DNA from: an uncultured Oscillospiraceae bacterium
GTDB taxonomy: Bacteria; Bacillota; Clostridia; Oscillospirales; Oscillospiraceae
Direction of reading: 5' to 3'
DNA length: 58,739 nt
NCBI GenBank assembly: GCA_910589085.1
Contig: CAJUSG010000002.1
Location: 66,609-125,347 of the forward strand
The notes under the pieces were generated by a model, which saw only the letters and a list, made by a program, of their open reading frames with translations, ran no database searches and was not told the DNA's origin. Shown here one piece after another: positions 49,442 to 57,430 of this stretch. The translations under genes and the position numbers were made by a program. Position 1 is the stretch's first letter. Each line of letters opens with the position of its first letter.

Positions 49442-50614
49442 ATGTACCGTATTAAAACACTGAACAAAATCTCCTCTGTTGGCCTGTCCCGGCTGGACCG
49501 GGACCGCTTCCAGGTGGGGAGCGACCTGGAAAATGAGGACGGCATCCTGGTCCGTTCCGCCCCTATGCAGGAGTATGTGTTCCCCGACTCCCTCCGGGCC
49601 ATCGCCCGGGCCGGGGCGGGCACCAACAATATCCCCATCGACCGCTGCTCCGAGAGCGGCATTGTGGTCTTCAACACCCCCGGCGCCAACGCCAACGCGG
49701 TGAAGGAGCTTGTGATCGCCGCCATGTTGGTGGCCTCCCGGGACATCCTGGGGGGAGCCGACTGGGTGCAGGAACAGGCCCACACCCCCAAGGTAGACGT
49801 GGCCGCCGCCGTGGAAAAGGGCAAGTCCGCCTTCGCCGGACCGGAGCTCTACCGCAAGACCCTGGGGGTCATCGGCCTGGGGGCCATCGGCGCCCTGGTG
49901 TGCAACATCGCCCTGGACCTGGGGATGGACGTCTACGGCTTCGATCCCTTCCTGTCGGTGGACGCCGCCCTGCGGCTGGACCGCCATGTCCACGTTGTGA
50001 AGGACGTGGCCGAGCTGTATAAGGCGGCCGACTACATCACCATCCACGTGCCCTACAGCAGCTCCACCAAGGATTTTATCAACGCCGAGGCCATCGGAAA
50101 AATGAAGGGGCAGGTGCGGATCCTCAACCTGGCCCGGGGCGGGCTGGTGAACGACGACGACATGATCCAGGCCCTGGAGTCGGGCCGGGTAGCCAAATAT
50201 GTCACCGACTTCCCCGACGAGCGGATCACCACGGTGAAAAATGTCATCGCCCTGCCCCACCTGGGGGCCTCCACCCCGGAGAGCGAGGAGAACTGCGCCG
50301 TTATGGCCGCCCGGCAGCTCCAGGATTACCTGCTCAACGGCAATATTACCAACTCGGTCAACCTGCCCAATGTGGTCCAGGATTGGAGCGGCATCGCCCG
50401 CATCTGCCTGATCCACAAGAATGTGCCCGGGATGCTGACCCAGATTATGACCACCCTCTCCGACGACCACATCAATGTGGAGAACCTGACCAACAAGTCC
50501 AAAAAGGACTACGCCTACACCCTGGTGGATGTGAACACCCGCCTCACCGAGGAGGCGGTGGAGGAGCTGCGGGCCATCCCCAATATGATCCGGGTGCGGG
50601 TGCTGAATCACTGA
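49442..50614 (+). CDS. serA: D-3-phosphoglycerate dehydrogenase
   Basis: A 390-residue enzyme for the first step of serine synthesis. The NAD fold contains LGVIGLGAIGALVCNIALDLG, here shown by its core GVIGLGAIG. Catalytic Arg, Glu and His are in NLARGGLVND, DFPDERI and LPHLGASTPESEE. A C-terminal ACT domain (about 320-390, from LIHKNVPGMLTQIM) could allow serine feedback. It is a short SerA form lacking the ASB insertion. No strong ribosome binding site is visible (GAGGTAATTTTC), so translation may be moderate. Confidence 0.94.
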   Translation: MYRIKTLNKISSVGLSRLDRDRFQVGSDLENEDGILVRSAPMQEYVFPDSLRAIARAGAGTNNIPIDRCSESGIVVFNTPGANANAVKELVIAAMLVASRDILGGADWVQEQAHTPKVDVAAAVEKGKSAFAGPELYRKTLGVIGLGAIGALVCNIALDLGMDVYGFDPFLSVDAALRLDRHVHVVKDVAELYKAADYITIHVPYSSSTKDFINAEAIGKMKGQVRILNLARGGLVNDDDMIQALESGRVAKYVTDFPDERITTVKNVIALPHLGASTPESEENCAVMAARQLQDYLLNGNITNSVNLPNVVQDWSGIARICLIHKNVPGMLTQIMTTLSDDHINVENLTNKSKKDYAYTLVDVNTRLTEEAVEELRAIPNMIRVRVLNH

Positions 50615-50626
50615 AGGAGTTTTGTC

Positions 50627-51385
50627 ATGGTCTTTATTTCCTGGAATGTCAACGGCCTGCGGGCCTGTATGAAAAAGGGGTTTTTGGAATTTTACCAGGG
50701 GTACAAGCCCGACTTTCTCTGTCTCCAGGAGACCAAGATGGAGCAGGGACAGGCGGACGTCCCCCTGGGGGAGGGGGTTTTGGAGTTTTGGAACTCCGCC
50801 GAGAAAAAGGGGTACTCCGGGACGGCCGTCTTTACCCCCCACGCCCCCATCGCCTCCGCCCTGGGCATGGATATGGACCAGCATGACCACGAGGGCCGGC
50901 TCATCACCCTGGAATATGAGAAATTTTACCTGGTGTGCTGCTACACCCCTAACGCCCAGGACGGCCTGAAGCGGCTGGACTACCGCATGGCCTGGGAGGA
51001 CGATCTGCGGGAGTATCTCATGTCGCTGGACAAAACCAAGCCGGTGGTCTACTGCGGCGACCTGAATGTGGCCCACCAGGAGATCGATCTGAAAAACCCC
51101 AAAACCAACCGGGGCAACGCCGGCTTCTCCGACCAGGAGCGGGAGAAGATGACCGCTCTCCTCTCCTCCGGCTTTACCGACACCTTCCGGCATCTCTACC
51201 CCCACCAGGAGGGGGCTTACTCCTGGTGGTCCTACCGCTTTAACGCCCGAAAGAACAATGCCGGATGGCGCATCGACTACTTTATCGTCTCTGACCGGCT
51301 CAAGGACAAAATTGTCCGGGCGGAGATTCTCTCCAGTACGGAGGGCAGCGACCACTGTCCGGTGCTGCTGGAGCTGGATATTTGA
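50627..51385 (+). CDS. xth: Exodeoxyribonuclease III (apurinic/apyrimidinic endonuclease)
   Basis: A 252-residue DNA-repair nuclease of the ExoIII/APE1 family. Motifs: ISWNVNGLRACMKKG, LCLQETKM (metal Glu), VCCYTPNAQ, VYCGDLNVAHQEIDL (catalytic Asp/Asn), WRIDYFIVSD and GSDHCPVLLEL (catalytic His). AAGGAG precedes the ATG, which is only 12 bp after serA, so a DNA-repair enzyme is co-transcribed with the serine pathway. Length is normal. Confidence 0.95.
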   Translation: MVFISWNVNGLRACMKKGFLEFYQGYKPDFLCLQETKMEQGQADVPLGEGVLEFWNSAEKKGYSGTAVFTPHAPIASALGMDMDQHDHEGRLITLEYEKFYLVCCYTPNAQDGLKRLDYRMAWEDDLREYLMSLDKTKPVVYCGDLNVAHQEIDLKNPKTNRGNAGFSDQEREKMTALLSSGFTDTFRHLYPHQEGAYSWWSYRFNARKNNAGWRIDYFIVSDRLKDKIVRAEILSSTEGSDHCPVLLELDI

Positions 51386-51398
51386 CGTTGAACACCCG

Positions 51399-51461
51399 TG
51401 CAGGACAAGGGCTCTGCACCAAAAATCAATCTCAGGCAAGGGCGGCGCCCTTGTCCTGCAT
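51399..51461. repeat. Family C repeat element
   Basis: TGCAGGACAAGGGC at one end and GCCCTTGTCCTGCA at the other: perfectly complementary 14-base arms, between xth and metF. Confidence 0.8.
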
Positions 51462-51480
51462 ACAGAAGGAAGCGATTATT

Positions 51481-52347
51481 ATGAAGCTGTGCGAATTGTT
51501 CGGCAAGGGCCGGACCGTGTTCTCCTGCGAGGTGTTTCCCCCCAAGAAGAGCGACCCGGTGGACAGCATCTACAAGACCCTGGACGGCCTGAAGGATATC
51601 CGGCCCGACTTTATCAGCGTCACCTTCGGGGCCGGGGGGTCTCAGGTGAACCAGACCACCCGCGAAATTGCCGCCCTCATCGAAAATCAGTACCATATCC
51701 CGGCTATGGCCCATCTCACCTGCGTGGCCGCCGGCCGGGAGGATGTGGACCGCCTGCTGGCCGACCTGAAGGCCGACGGGGTGGAAAATGTGCTGGCGCT
51801 GCGGGGAGACGTCAACCCGGACTATCCCCCAAAAACCGACTTTAAATACGCCGGCGAGCTGGTGCGCTACATCCGGGAGCGGGAGAATTTCGGCGTGTCC
51901 GCCGCCTGCTACCCCGAGGGCCATCTGGAGAGCCCCGACCTGGTGAGCGATATCCGCCACCTGAAGGAGAAGGTGGACGCCGGAGCCCAGCATCTGGTGA
52001 GCCAGCTCTTCTTTGACAACGAGGATTTCTTCCGCTTTCTGGAGCGGGCCCGCATCGCCGGGATCAATGTGCCCATCGAGGCGGGCATTATGCCGGTGCT
52101 CAGCGCCAGGTCCATCCAGCGGATGGTCTCCATGTGCGGGGCCAGCCTGCCCGGCAAGCTGACCCGCATTCTGGCCCGGTACGGCGACCACCCCGAGGCC
52201 CTGCGAGAGGCGGGCATCGCCTACGCCATCGACCAGATCTCCGATCTCATCGCCGGCGGCGTGGAGGGCATCCACCTGTACACCATGAACAACCCCGATG
52301 TGGCACGGCAGATTGCCGGAAGCATCTCCTCCATCCGGAAGGTATAA
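51481..52347 (+). CDS. metF: Methylenetetrahydrofolate reductase
   Basis: A 288-residue FAD-dependent TIM-barrel enzyme that reduces 5,10-methylene-THF to 5-methyl-THF for methionine synthesis. Characteristic segments: FSCEVFPPKKSDP, ISVTFGAGGSQVNQTT, MAHLTCVAA, NVLALRGD, SAACYPEGHLES and VSQLFFDNEDFFRFLE. It follows xth after a family C repeat on the same strand. Serine is the main one-carbon donor, so grouping with serC-serA makes metabolic sense. AAGGAAG precedes the ATG. Confidence 0.95.
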   Translation: MKLCELFGKGRTVFSCEVFPPKKSDPVDSIYKTLDGLKDIRPDFISVTFGAGGSQVNQTTREIAALIENQYHIPAMAHLTCVAAGREDVDRLLADLKADGVENVLALRGDVNPDYPPKTDFKYAGELVRYIRERENFGVSAACYPEGHLESPDLVSDIRHLKEKVDAGAQHLVSQLFFDNEDFFRFLERARIAGINVPIEAGIMPVLSARSIQRMVSMCGASLPGKLTRILARYGDHPEALREAGIAYAIDQISDLIAGGVEGIHLYTMNNPDVARQIAGSISSIRKV

Positions 52348-52349
52348 AA

Positions 52350-52385
52350 AATACCTGGCGCCGAAACAGCGCCAGGTATTCTTTT
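52350..52385. terminator. Bidirectional intrinsic terminator between metF and the serpin gene
   Basis: AATACCTGGCGC / GCGCCAGGTATT with a seven-base loop. CTTTT lies on the plus side, and A6 before the stem gives U6 for the minus strand. The serpin stop codon lies inside the right flank. Confidence 0.92.
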
Positions 52386-53784
52386 ACACCTTATTCACCA
52401 CGCCCACAAAGAGGGGCACGCCCTGGGTGCGGATCACAAACAAAAAGGGCCGGTCCAGATCCATGATGCAGACCTCCGGGTTCAGCTCTGACGGCGCACA
52501 CTCAGTAGCCGCCATAATCATGGTAACGGCGGCGGCCTCCACCCCCTCCTCATCCACCTTTACCCGGGCCAGCTGCCTGGCCTCGGAGACAAAGGCGTTC
52601 AGGTCGGTGAGGGCGGACAGGTCGGCCTTGTTCCGGTCCAGCAGATCGGTGATCCCCAGGCTTTTCAGGGCCTCCATCAGATCCAGGTCGGAGTCCGCGT
52701 CGAACTTGGGCACCGACCACTGGACCTCCCCCCGGCGGCTGTCCGCGCCGTAGACATCCAGCTTCGCCAGAAAATCCGGGTCCTGAAGCAGAGCCTCGGG
52801 GGACACCCCCTCATCCGGCAGGACAAAGACCATCTCCCCCAGGTGGGTGTTCAGGCTGGCCGCCTGATAGCCCTCCCGGCGCAGGAAGCTGCCCCGCTCG
52901 CCCTTGTGCATAAAATCAACCCGGCTCTCCCGGCCGGAGGGGTCGGTAAAGATGTCCTGCTCCGTCATGGCGGCGGCGAACTCATCCGTCCACGCCGCCC
53001 GGTAATACAGGGAGGAGGCCAGCAGGGCCAGGGTCTCCTCCTTGGTCCGGACCACAGGCTGGCCGCCGCCGATGAGGCCGTTGGTCTGCCTCTTCACCCA
53101 GTCGGTCACCGCCTGGTCGGCCTCTCCCGTCCCCATAGGGACGGAGTAGGCGCCGGCATAGTACTGCCCGGCCAGGGCGTCCAGGGTGTCCTGGACATAG
53201 GCGCCCTGGAAGGCGTCGTTGAGCCAGATGGAGTTGGCCAGAAGCAGCGAGCTCCTTCCGTCGTCGGTGTACAGCACCCTCCAAATGCGGGACACCGCCT
53301 CCTGGAGGCTGTCCACGCTGTCCGTTCCCACGGCGTCCAGCACCTGCCTGCGGCTGTCCCCCTCGGCGCACTGGGCCAGCATCGCCAGCGCCGACCACAG
53401 GGACAGCGGGGAATAGACGGTGTTCTCTCCCTCGTAGCCCGCCAGCACCAGGGTGGTGCTCCGGGCGGCGAAGGCGGTGAGGGCCTCCCGCTCCTCCTGC
53501 GTCAAATTGGGGGCATCCGTACCCCGGATGGTCATAAGGGCGTCCATATACTTGCCATAGGCCTCGTCGTAGGCCTCCCACGCCTCCTGCCCGCCGGTCT
53601 CCGGCATGTCGGGCTGCTTGGGAAACTCCGGATAGACCGGCTCCGCCAGAGTCCGGGTCAGCACAGCGGGCGCAGGTCCTCCCCCCGCACCTATGGCCAG
53701 CCGGGACGCGGCGGCCTCCCTTGAAGCGGAGCAGCCGGACATGGCCAGAAGGGCGGCCAGCATGAGGGACAGCATTGGTTTCAT
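52384..53784 (-). CDS. Lipoprotein serpin (serine protease inhibitor)
   Basis: A 466-residue secreted serpin. The signal peptide ends in a lipobox MSGC with Cys18, followed by an ~85-residue linker. The serpin fold starts near ALTAFAARSTTLVLAG and has NTVYSPLSLWSALAMLAQCA and LLLANSIWLND. The shutter/breach regions and C-terminal DRPFLFVIRTQGVPLFVGVV are recognisable. The hinge EEGVEAAAVT (P17-P8) has the small residues needed for loop insertion, so it should be inhibitory. Counting from the hinge, P1 is Glu428 and P1' Cys429, an unusual bond. Gut bacterial serpins inhibit host elastase-like proteases. The ATG with AAAGGAG upstream was chosen over one six codons earlier. Confidence 0.92.
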   Translation of the reverse strand: MKPMLSLMLAALLAMSGCSASREAAASRLAIGAGGGPAPAVLTRTLAEPVYPEFPKQPDMPETGGQEAWEAYDEAYGKYMDALMTIRGTDAPNLTQEEREALTAFAARSTTLVLAGYEGENTVYSPLSLWSALAMLAQCAEGDSRRQVLDAVGTDSVDSLQEAVSRIWRVLYTDDGRSSLLLANSIWLNDAFQGAYVQDTLDALAGQYYAGAYSVPMGTGEADQAVTDWVKRQTNGLIGGGQPVVRTKEETLALLASSLYYRAAWTDEFAAAMTEQDIFTDPSGRESRVDFMHKGERGSFLRREGYQAASLNTHLGEMVFVLPDEGVSPEALLQDPDFLAKLDVYGADSRRGEVQWSVPKFDADSDLDLMEALKSLGITDLLDRNKADLSALTDLNAFVSEARQLARVKVDEEGVEAAAVTMIMAATECAPSELNPEVCIMDLDRPFLFVIRTQGVPLFVGVVNKV

Positions 53785-53821
53785 GACATTCTCTCCTTTC
53801 ATTTCGTCTTCTATTGATATA

Positions 53822-53847
53822 GACGATTTTCAGGGGAAAAAGTTTCC
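53822..53847 (-). promoter_or_regulatory. ECF sigma-factor-type promoter of the serpin gene
   Basis: Minus strand: GGAAAC, a 16-bp spacer, then CGTC(TA). This matches the TGAAAC-N16-CGTC pattern of sigma-M/sigma-W-like ECF factors and ends about 38 bp upstream of the serpin ATG. No sigma-A -10 at a useful distance was seen. The assignment is by motif only. Confidence 0.6.
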
Positions 53848-53854
53848 ACAATAT

Positions 53855-53878
53855 AAAAAAAAGACGGCCCCAGCCGCC
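53855..53878 (-). terminator. Second intrinsic terminator upstream of the serpin gene
   Basis: GGCGGC / GCCGTC (one G-U pair) with a four-base loop, followed by T8 on the minus strand, just before the ECF-type promoter. Confidence 0.8.
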
Positions 53879-53894
53879 CTGCACCACCTGTTAT

Positions 53895-53954
53895 AAAAAA
53901 GAAATGACCCTTGGCTGCCCGTTTTGTAATCCGCTGCAACCAAGGGTCATTTCT
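53895..53954 (-). terminator. First intrinsic terminator upstream of the serpin gene
   Basis: AGAAATGACCCTTGG (53900-53914) pairs perfectly with CCAAGGGTCATTTCT (53940-53954), followed by T6 on the minus strand. It ends the short transcript that starts at the 54334-54362 promoter. Confidence 0.9.
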
Positions 53955-54225
53955 GTTCACTCTTATTATCTAACATCATATGGCTACCTCCGTTTCTATT
54001 GGATACGCTCCGCCGCATCTCCCTCCGGCAATCTTCCAGTTCTTCCACGACCATCATTTTGCTGCCGTTTTTACGGCCTAACTCCTCATATGTGAGGCCC
54101 TTTGGTCGGATTCCCTTCGCTTTGCCCTCTGGGTTCTGCCGCTTCGCGCTCACTGAAACCGCCGCTCCGGTCGGGTTGATCTGATCTCCTTGATCCTTTA
54201 AGATTTCTCCCGGTTCCCCTCTCAT
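53947..54225 (-). CDS. Uncertain small ORF in a promoter-terminator unit, possible mobile-element remnant
   Basis: From an internal ATG the frame gives 92 residues: it begins MRGEPGEILKDQGDQINPTG, includes GLTYEELGRKNGSKMMVVEE and ends NGGSHMMLDNKSEQK. The frame stays open upstream as far as the promoter, but no start there has a ribosome binding site. The only good one is CGGAGG, 7 bp before the Met-Met of the last 10 residues, so perhaps only that decapeptide is translated. Base composition is mixed and the charged, low-complexity protein is not recognised. It may be the severed 5' end of an acquired gene. Confidence 0.35.
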   Translation of the reverse strand: MRGEPGEILKDQGDQINPTGAAVSVSAKRQNPEGKAKGIRPKGLTYEELGRKNGSKMMVVEELEDCRREMRRSVSNRNGGSHMMLDNKSEQK

Positions 54226-54333
54226 GGCGCTCGTCAGCCTGAACAAAAATATCTTAAACTTGACCTTGCGCCCGGTTTCAGCTGCTGGGGCTCTTACTTG
54301 TACATTGGACTCATCCTCTCTTGTTCTGGTTAT

Positions 54334-54362
54334 AATTTACCACACTAATGTAATCTTGTCAA
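54334..54362 (-). promoter_or_regulatory. Promoter of the short unit upstream of the serpin
   Basis: Minus strand: perfect TTGACA, 17-bp spacer, TAAATT. Confidence 0.75.
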
Positions 54363-54444
54363 GTTTTTTTGTTCGTTTTATTCAACAAATTTAGAGCCCG
54401 TTTTTTTTACGTTTTGCATAATTCTTCGGCCGGACTTGCAAAAA

Positions 54445-54466
54445 GCCTCCCCGGAGGCGGGGAGGC
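54445..54466 (-). terminator. Intrinsic terminator after the DUF2461 gene
   Basis: GCCTCCCC / GGGGAGGC with a six-base loop, then TTTTTGC on the minus strand, 7 bp beyond the stop codon. Confidence 0.88.
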
Positions 54467-54472
54467 TGAGCG

Positions 54473-55150
54473 CTACATTTTGGCCGGCTCGGGGTCGCCC
54501 GGCAGAGAGCAGAGAAATTGGTACTGGGGCACCAGGGATTTCCAGCCCTCCAGCACCTGATCGGCCAGCTCCGGGCCGAAGAAGGGGCCTTCACAGTTTC
54601 GCTCACAGCTGAAGCTGATCTGCCGCCGGTTGTACCAGGGGTAGAGCAGCGGGCCCGGGTCCCCCTTGGGCCGCTTGTACTCCTGGCCCTCCAGCTGAAA
54701 TTCCCCCCGCTTTTCCACCGCCCGGGCCAGCTTCTCAATGGGCTTCGGGTCCCGGTCGATGCGGGCGCGCAGCTTGGCCATGGTCACCGGCGGAACCTCC
54801 CAGCAGCCCATGCCGTAGCCGTACCGGTCGGCGGCCACCTCAAACCAGAAGCAGGGGATCATACCGTCGTGCTCCCCCGGTTTGCGCAGGGAGAACCAGA
54901 GATGATCCTTGTAGGGTCCCCGGCCAAAGAGCCGGCGGGCGTCCCGGTAGATGCGGCTCACCTTCAGCTCCAGCCCCAGCTTGGGGCAGGCCTCCGTCAT
55001 CTCCTGTGTCAGCTGGGCGGCCAGCTCTCGGGTGGGACGGTCCACCAGCGCCAGAAATTCCTCCTTGTGGGCCTGGAACCAGGCGCGCTCGTTGTTCAGC
55101 TTCAGCCCCCACAAAAAGTCGATGGTCCCCTGGGTATAGCCTTGAAACAT
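54473..55150 (-). CDS. DUF2461 domain-containing protein
   Basis: A 225-residue soluble protein of the DUF2461 family (TIGR02453). The N terminus MFQGYTQGTIDFLWGLKLNN corresponds to the family's FxGF-x-TIDFL-x-x-L pattern. The core KVSRIYRDARRLFGRGPYKDH (reported here as RIYRDARRLFGRGPYKDHL) and VAADRYGYGMGCW are conserved. The function is unknown, and no catalytic residues are established. The frame extends 11 codons upstream into a hairpin, so the ATG at MFQGY is preferred, although its ribosome binding site (GAGAGAG) is weak. VanW lies upstream on the same strand. Confidence 0.85.
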   Translation of the reverse strand: MFQGYTQGTIDFLWGLKLNNERAWFQAHKEEFLALVDRPTRELAAQLTQEMTEACPKLGLELKVSRIYRDARRLFGRGPYKDHLWFSLRKPGEHDGMIPCFWFEVAADRYGYGMGCWEVPPVTMAKLRARIDRDPKPIEKLARAVEKRGEFQLEGQEYKRPKGDPGPLLYPWYNRRQISFSCERNCEGPFFGPELADQVLEGWKSLVPQYQFLCSLPGDPEPAKM

Positions 55151-55181
55151 AGTATTCTCTCTCTTTCTGGTGGAATCAGAC

Positions 55182-55207
55182 ATTCCCGCCCCTTGCGGGG
55201 CGGGAAT
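55182..55207 (-). terminator. Hairpin after the VanW-family gene
   Basis: ATTCCCGCCCC / GGGGCGGGAAT with a four-base loop, 18 bp after the VanW stop. No U-run follows it on the minus strand, so readthrough into the DUF2461 gene is likely. Confidence 0.6.
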
Positions 55208-55224
55208 CCTGTGGATTGAAAGCT

Positions 55225-57090
55225 TCAGCCCGCCATGCTGCCCGGGTCCAGGGGCTTCAGCCCGGAATCGGAGGGCTCCGGCGTAGGGACGGGGTCCACA
55301 GGCGGAGCAGTACCGGGGTCCTCCGGCACCTCGGGCGCTGTCCCTCCCGGGTCGGTGGGGGTCTCAGTCCCCGGGTCAACAGGGGGAGACGTGGTGCCCG
55401 GGTCCACCGGCGTGGTCGTTCCGGGATCGACGGGGGTCACGGGATCGGTGGGCGGCACGCCGTTCACCCAGGTGGTGGGGTCGCCGTCCGCCGGGTTGTA
55501 GTAGTAGGTGTGGGGCCGCATCTTATAGCTGCTCCCCCCCATGTCCTGGGTCTCCACCTTGGTGCCGTCCTTCTCGTAGATGGTGCGCCAGGTGTGGGCC
55601 TTCCGGCCCGAGTAGGCGTTCTGCTCCCGGTCCAGCACCAGCGTCCCCCGGGGCACCTCCTCCTTGGGCACATACACGGTGGTGGCCGATACCCAGTCGA
55701 AAACGCTCTTTGTGGGCACGGCGTAGCGGCCGGTCAGGTTGGTGCCGTAAACCTGCACCGTGATGTACCGCCTGCCGCCGCTGTCGTAGGTCCAGGACTG
55801 AATCTTGATGGGGTAGTCGGTATTGTTTTTGAACTTAAAATCGATGCCACCGTCATAGACTGTAGCGTCCATGCCGTCCGGAACATAGCCCACGGCAAAC
55901 TGGTGGCACCGGCGCTCCACAATCTCCAGCTCGGTGTGGAGCACGGCGTAGTAGAGAGTGGAGGAGGTCTGGCACACCCCGCCGCCCGGCTGCTGCTCGG
56001 ACTTTCCGCCCACATAGACCGACCCCAGGCGGTAGCCGTTGGCCACCGAGCGGGGACCGGTGGTGTCGTTGTAGGAGAACACCTCCCCGGGGAGAATGAT
56101 CTTCCCGTTGCAGGAGTTGGCCGACAGGGTAACGTTGTACAGTCGGCTGGCCGCGCCGGTGACCTCGCTGGTGGCCTCTCCCAGCAGGTCCCGGAACAGG
56201 TAGCCCCCCAGGTCCTCCTTTGTGACCTTGGGCCGGGTCACGGTGACCGGGATGGAAAAGGTCTCGCCCCCCTTGGCCTGCCGGTAGGCCTCCTGCAGCT
56301 CCTTCACGTCGAAGTCTATCCCTACCACGTGGTCGGTAATCTCCATGGTCTCCAGATCCAGGGCGGCATCCTTGGGCTCGGCACACAGCTCCTTGTGTAT
56401 GGCCCCGAAATCGGGCTCCTCCCCCTCCTTGCTCTGGGTGGGGGTCAGGGTGAAGGTGTCCTCTGTCCGCCCGCCGTCCGCCAGGGCATCTTCAAAGGCG
56501 GTCTGAAGCTCGGTCCGGACCTGATCCCTGGCCGTCTCCCAGTCGATGGTGACGACGGGCGCACCCTTGGTCATCTCCAGGCGGTCACCCTTGATCTCAT
56601 AGGCGTGGTTCTCCTCCCGGGAGGCCACCGCCTCCCGCATCCGGTCCACCAGGCCGGTCATGGCGGGGTCGTCCTCCGGAATCGTCAGGGGCACCTGGGC
56701 GGAGGCCCCCAGCATGTGGCTGAGGAACTGAAATCCGCCGGTGAAAAAGTTCTCATGGCCGATCTGCCGGGCGTTTTTGACGCTCTGCCCCACATCTACC
56801 GCCACGTCTCCGCCGTTGACGGTCTCGGAGAGGCCCTCGTACGCCAGGGTGAAGGTGATATTTTCACTCTGCTCCGCCACGGCCGCCGCTACCTTGTCCC
56901 GGGCCTGCTCCACAAGCATGTTCGACACGTCGATCCCCGCCACGCTCACGTTGGGCAAAATCGCGTCCTTCCCGGACACCCAGGCGCAGGTTGTCAAATA
57001 GGCCGCCGCCAGCACACTCGCCGCCGCGCCGGCAATAATCCAGCCGCGCTTCCTGCTGCCCTCGCTTTTCGCTATACGCTGTCCATCCAT
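55225..57090 (-). CDS. VanW family protein with a proline-rich C-terminal tail
   Basis: A 621-residue membrane-anchored protein. A basic N terminus and one helix (about 17-37) are followed by a peptidoglycan-binding-4-like region (about 40-290). The VanW domain (about 300-430) has FSYNDTTGPRSVANGYRLGS and GGGVCQTSSTLYYAVL with its conserved Cys. The last ~90 residues are repeats of the type PVDPGTT/PTDPGG, probably a cell-wall-spanning or disordered segment. VanW was first seen in vancomycin-resistance clusters, but its role is unknown and no other van genes are here. GGAGG precedes the ATG. Confidence 0.9.
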   Translation of the reverse strand: MDGQRIAKSEGSRKRGWIIAGAAASVLAAAYLTTCAWVSGKDAILPNVSVAGIDVSNMLVEQARDKVAAAVAEQSENITFTLAYEGLSETVNGGDVAVDVGQSVKNARQIGHENFFTGGFQFLSHMLGASAQVPLTIPEDDPAMTGLVDRMREAVASREENHAYEIKGDRLEMTKGAPVVTIDWETARDQVRTELQTAFEDALADGGRTEDTFTLTPTQSKEGEEPDFGAIHKELCAEPKDAALDLETMEITDHVVGIDFDVKELQEAYRQAKGGETFSIPVTVTRPKVTKEDLGGYLFRDLLGEATSEVTGAASRLYNVTLSANSCNGKIILPGEVFSYNDTTGPRSVANGYRLGSVYVGGKSEQQPGGGVCQTSSTLYYAVLHTELEIVERRCHQFAVGYVPDGMDATVYDGGIDFKFKNNTDYPIKIQSWTYDSGGRRYITVQVYGTNLTGRYAVPTKSVFDWVSATTVYVPKEEVPRGTLVLDREQNAYSGRKAHTWRTIYEKDGTKVETQDMGGSSYKMRPHTYYYNPADGDPTTWVNGVPPTDPVTPVDPGTTTPVDPGTTSPPVDPGTETPTDPGGTAPEVPEDPGTAPPVDPVPTPEPSDSGLKPLDPGSMAG

Positions 57091-57430
57091 CGCTCTCGAC
57101 CTCCTGTCCGGGATTGGCCCCGGAACTATTTTACACACACGCAGCAAGCCGCTTTTGCCGCTTCATTTTACACTGATTTAATATTATAACACGGGGGCAC
57201 GTTGAAATAATTACAGAATAGTTACAACTCCTCTGAAAATCTCTCCAGTTTTCCGATTCCCTTCCAACCAAAAAACAGGGAAAACCATTTACTTTTCTCC
57301 AGTAATGCGCTATGATAGGAGAGACATGGGCCAGCCGGCCGCCATTCTTCAGAGAATTTTAAGGAAAAATCAATTTCATTTTGGAAAATTTCTGTTATGA
57401 TAGTGTTATCACAGCTGTGGGGGGTACGAA
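57091..57430. other. Divergent VanW-XpaC intergenic region
   Basis: No gene is supported. On the minus strand a perfect TATAAT (57183-57188) without a good -35 may serve vanW. On the plus strand a promoter at 57288-57316 serves the XpaC-like gene. The region is AT-rich and has repeated TTTTCTCC/GGAAAA tracts, but no clear palindrome. Confidence 0.5.
57288..57316 (+). promoter_or_regulatory. Promoter of the XpaC-like gene
   Basis: TTTACT, 17-bp spacer, TATGAT, about 115 bp upstream of the start codon. A second weaker candidate (TTTCAT, 16 bp, TATGAT) ends at 57401. Confidence 0.6.

Larger units (their letters stand above)
53955..54472 (-). other. Remainder of the serpin-DUF2461 gap: one short transcription unit
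   Basis: The space is AT-richer than the genome average around 54240-54440. It contains a promoter (54334-54362), the uncertain ORF and the leader before it, and T-rich tracts near 54363-54410. Transcription would run from about 54328 to the terminator at 53895, giving an RNA of about 430 nt that could itself be the functional product. Confidence 0.5.

Noticed and set aside
55225..57090. Vancomycin resistance cluster
   Set aside because: Only a VanW-family protein is present. vanA/B-type ligase, vanH, vanX and vanRS are absent, and VanW homologues are widespread in Firmicutes.
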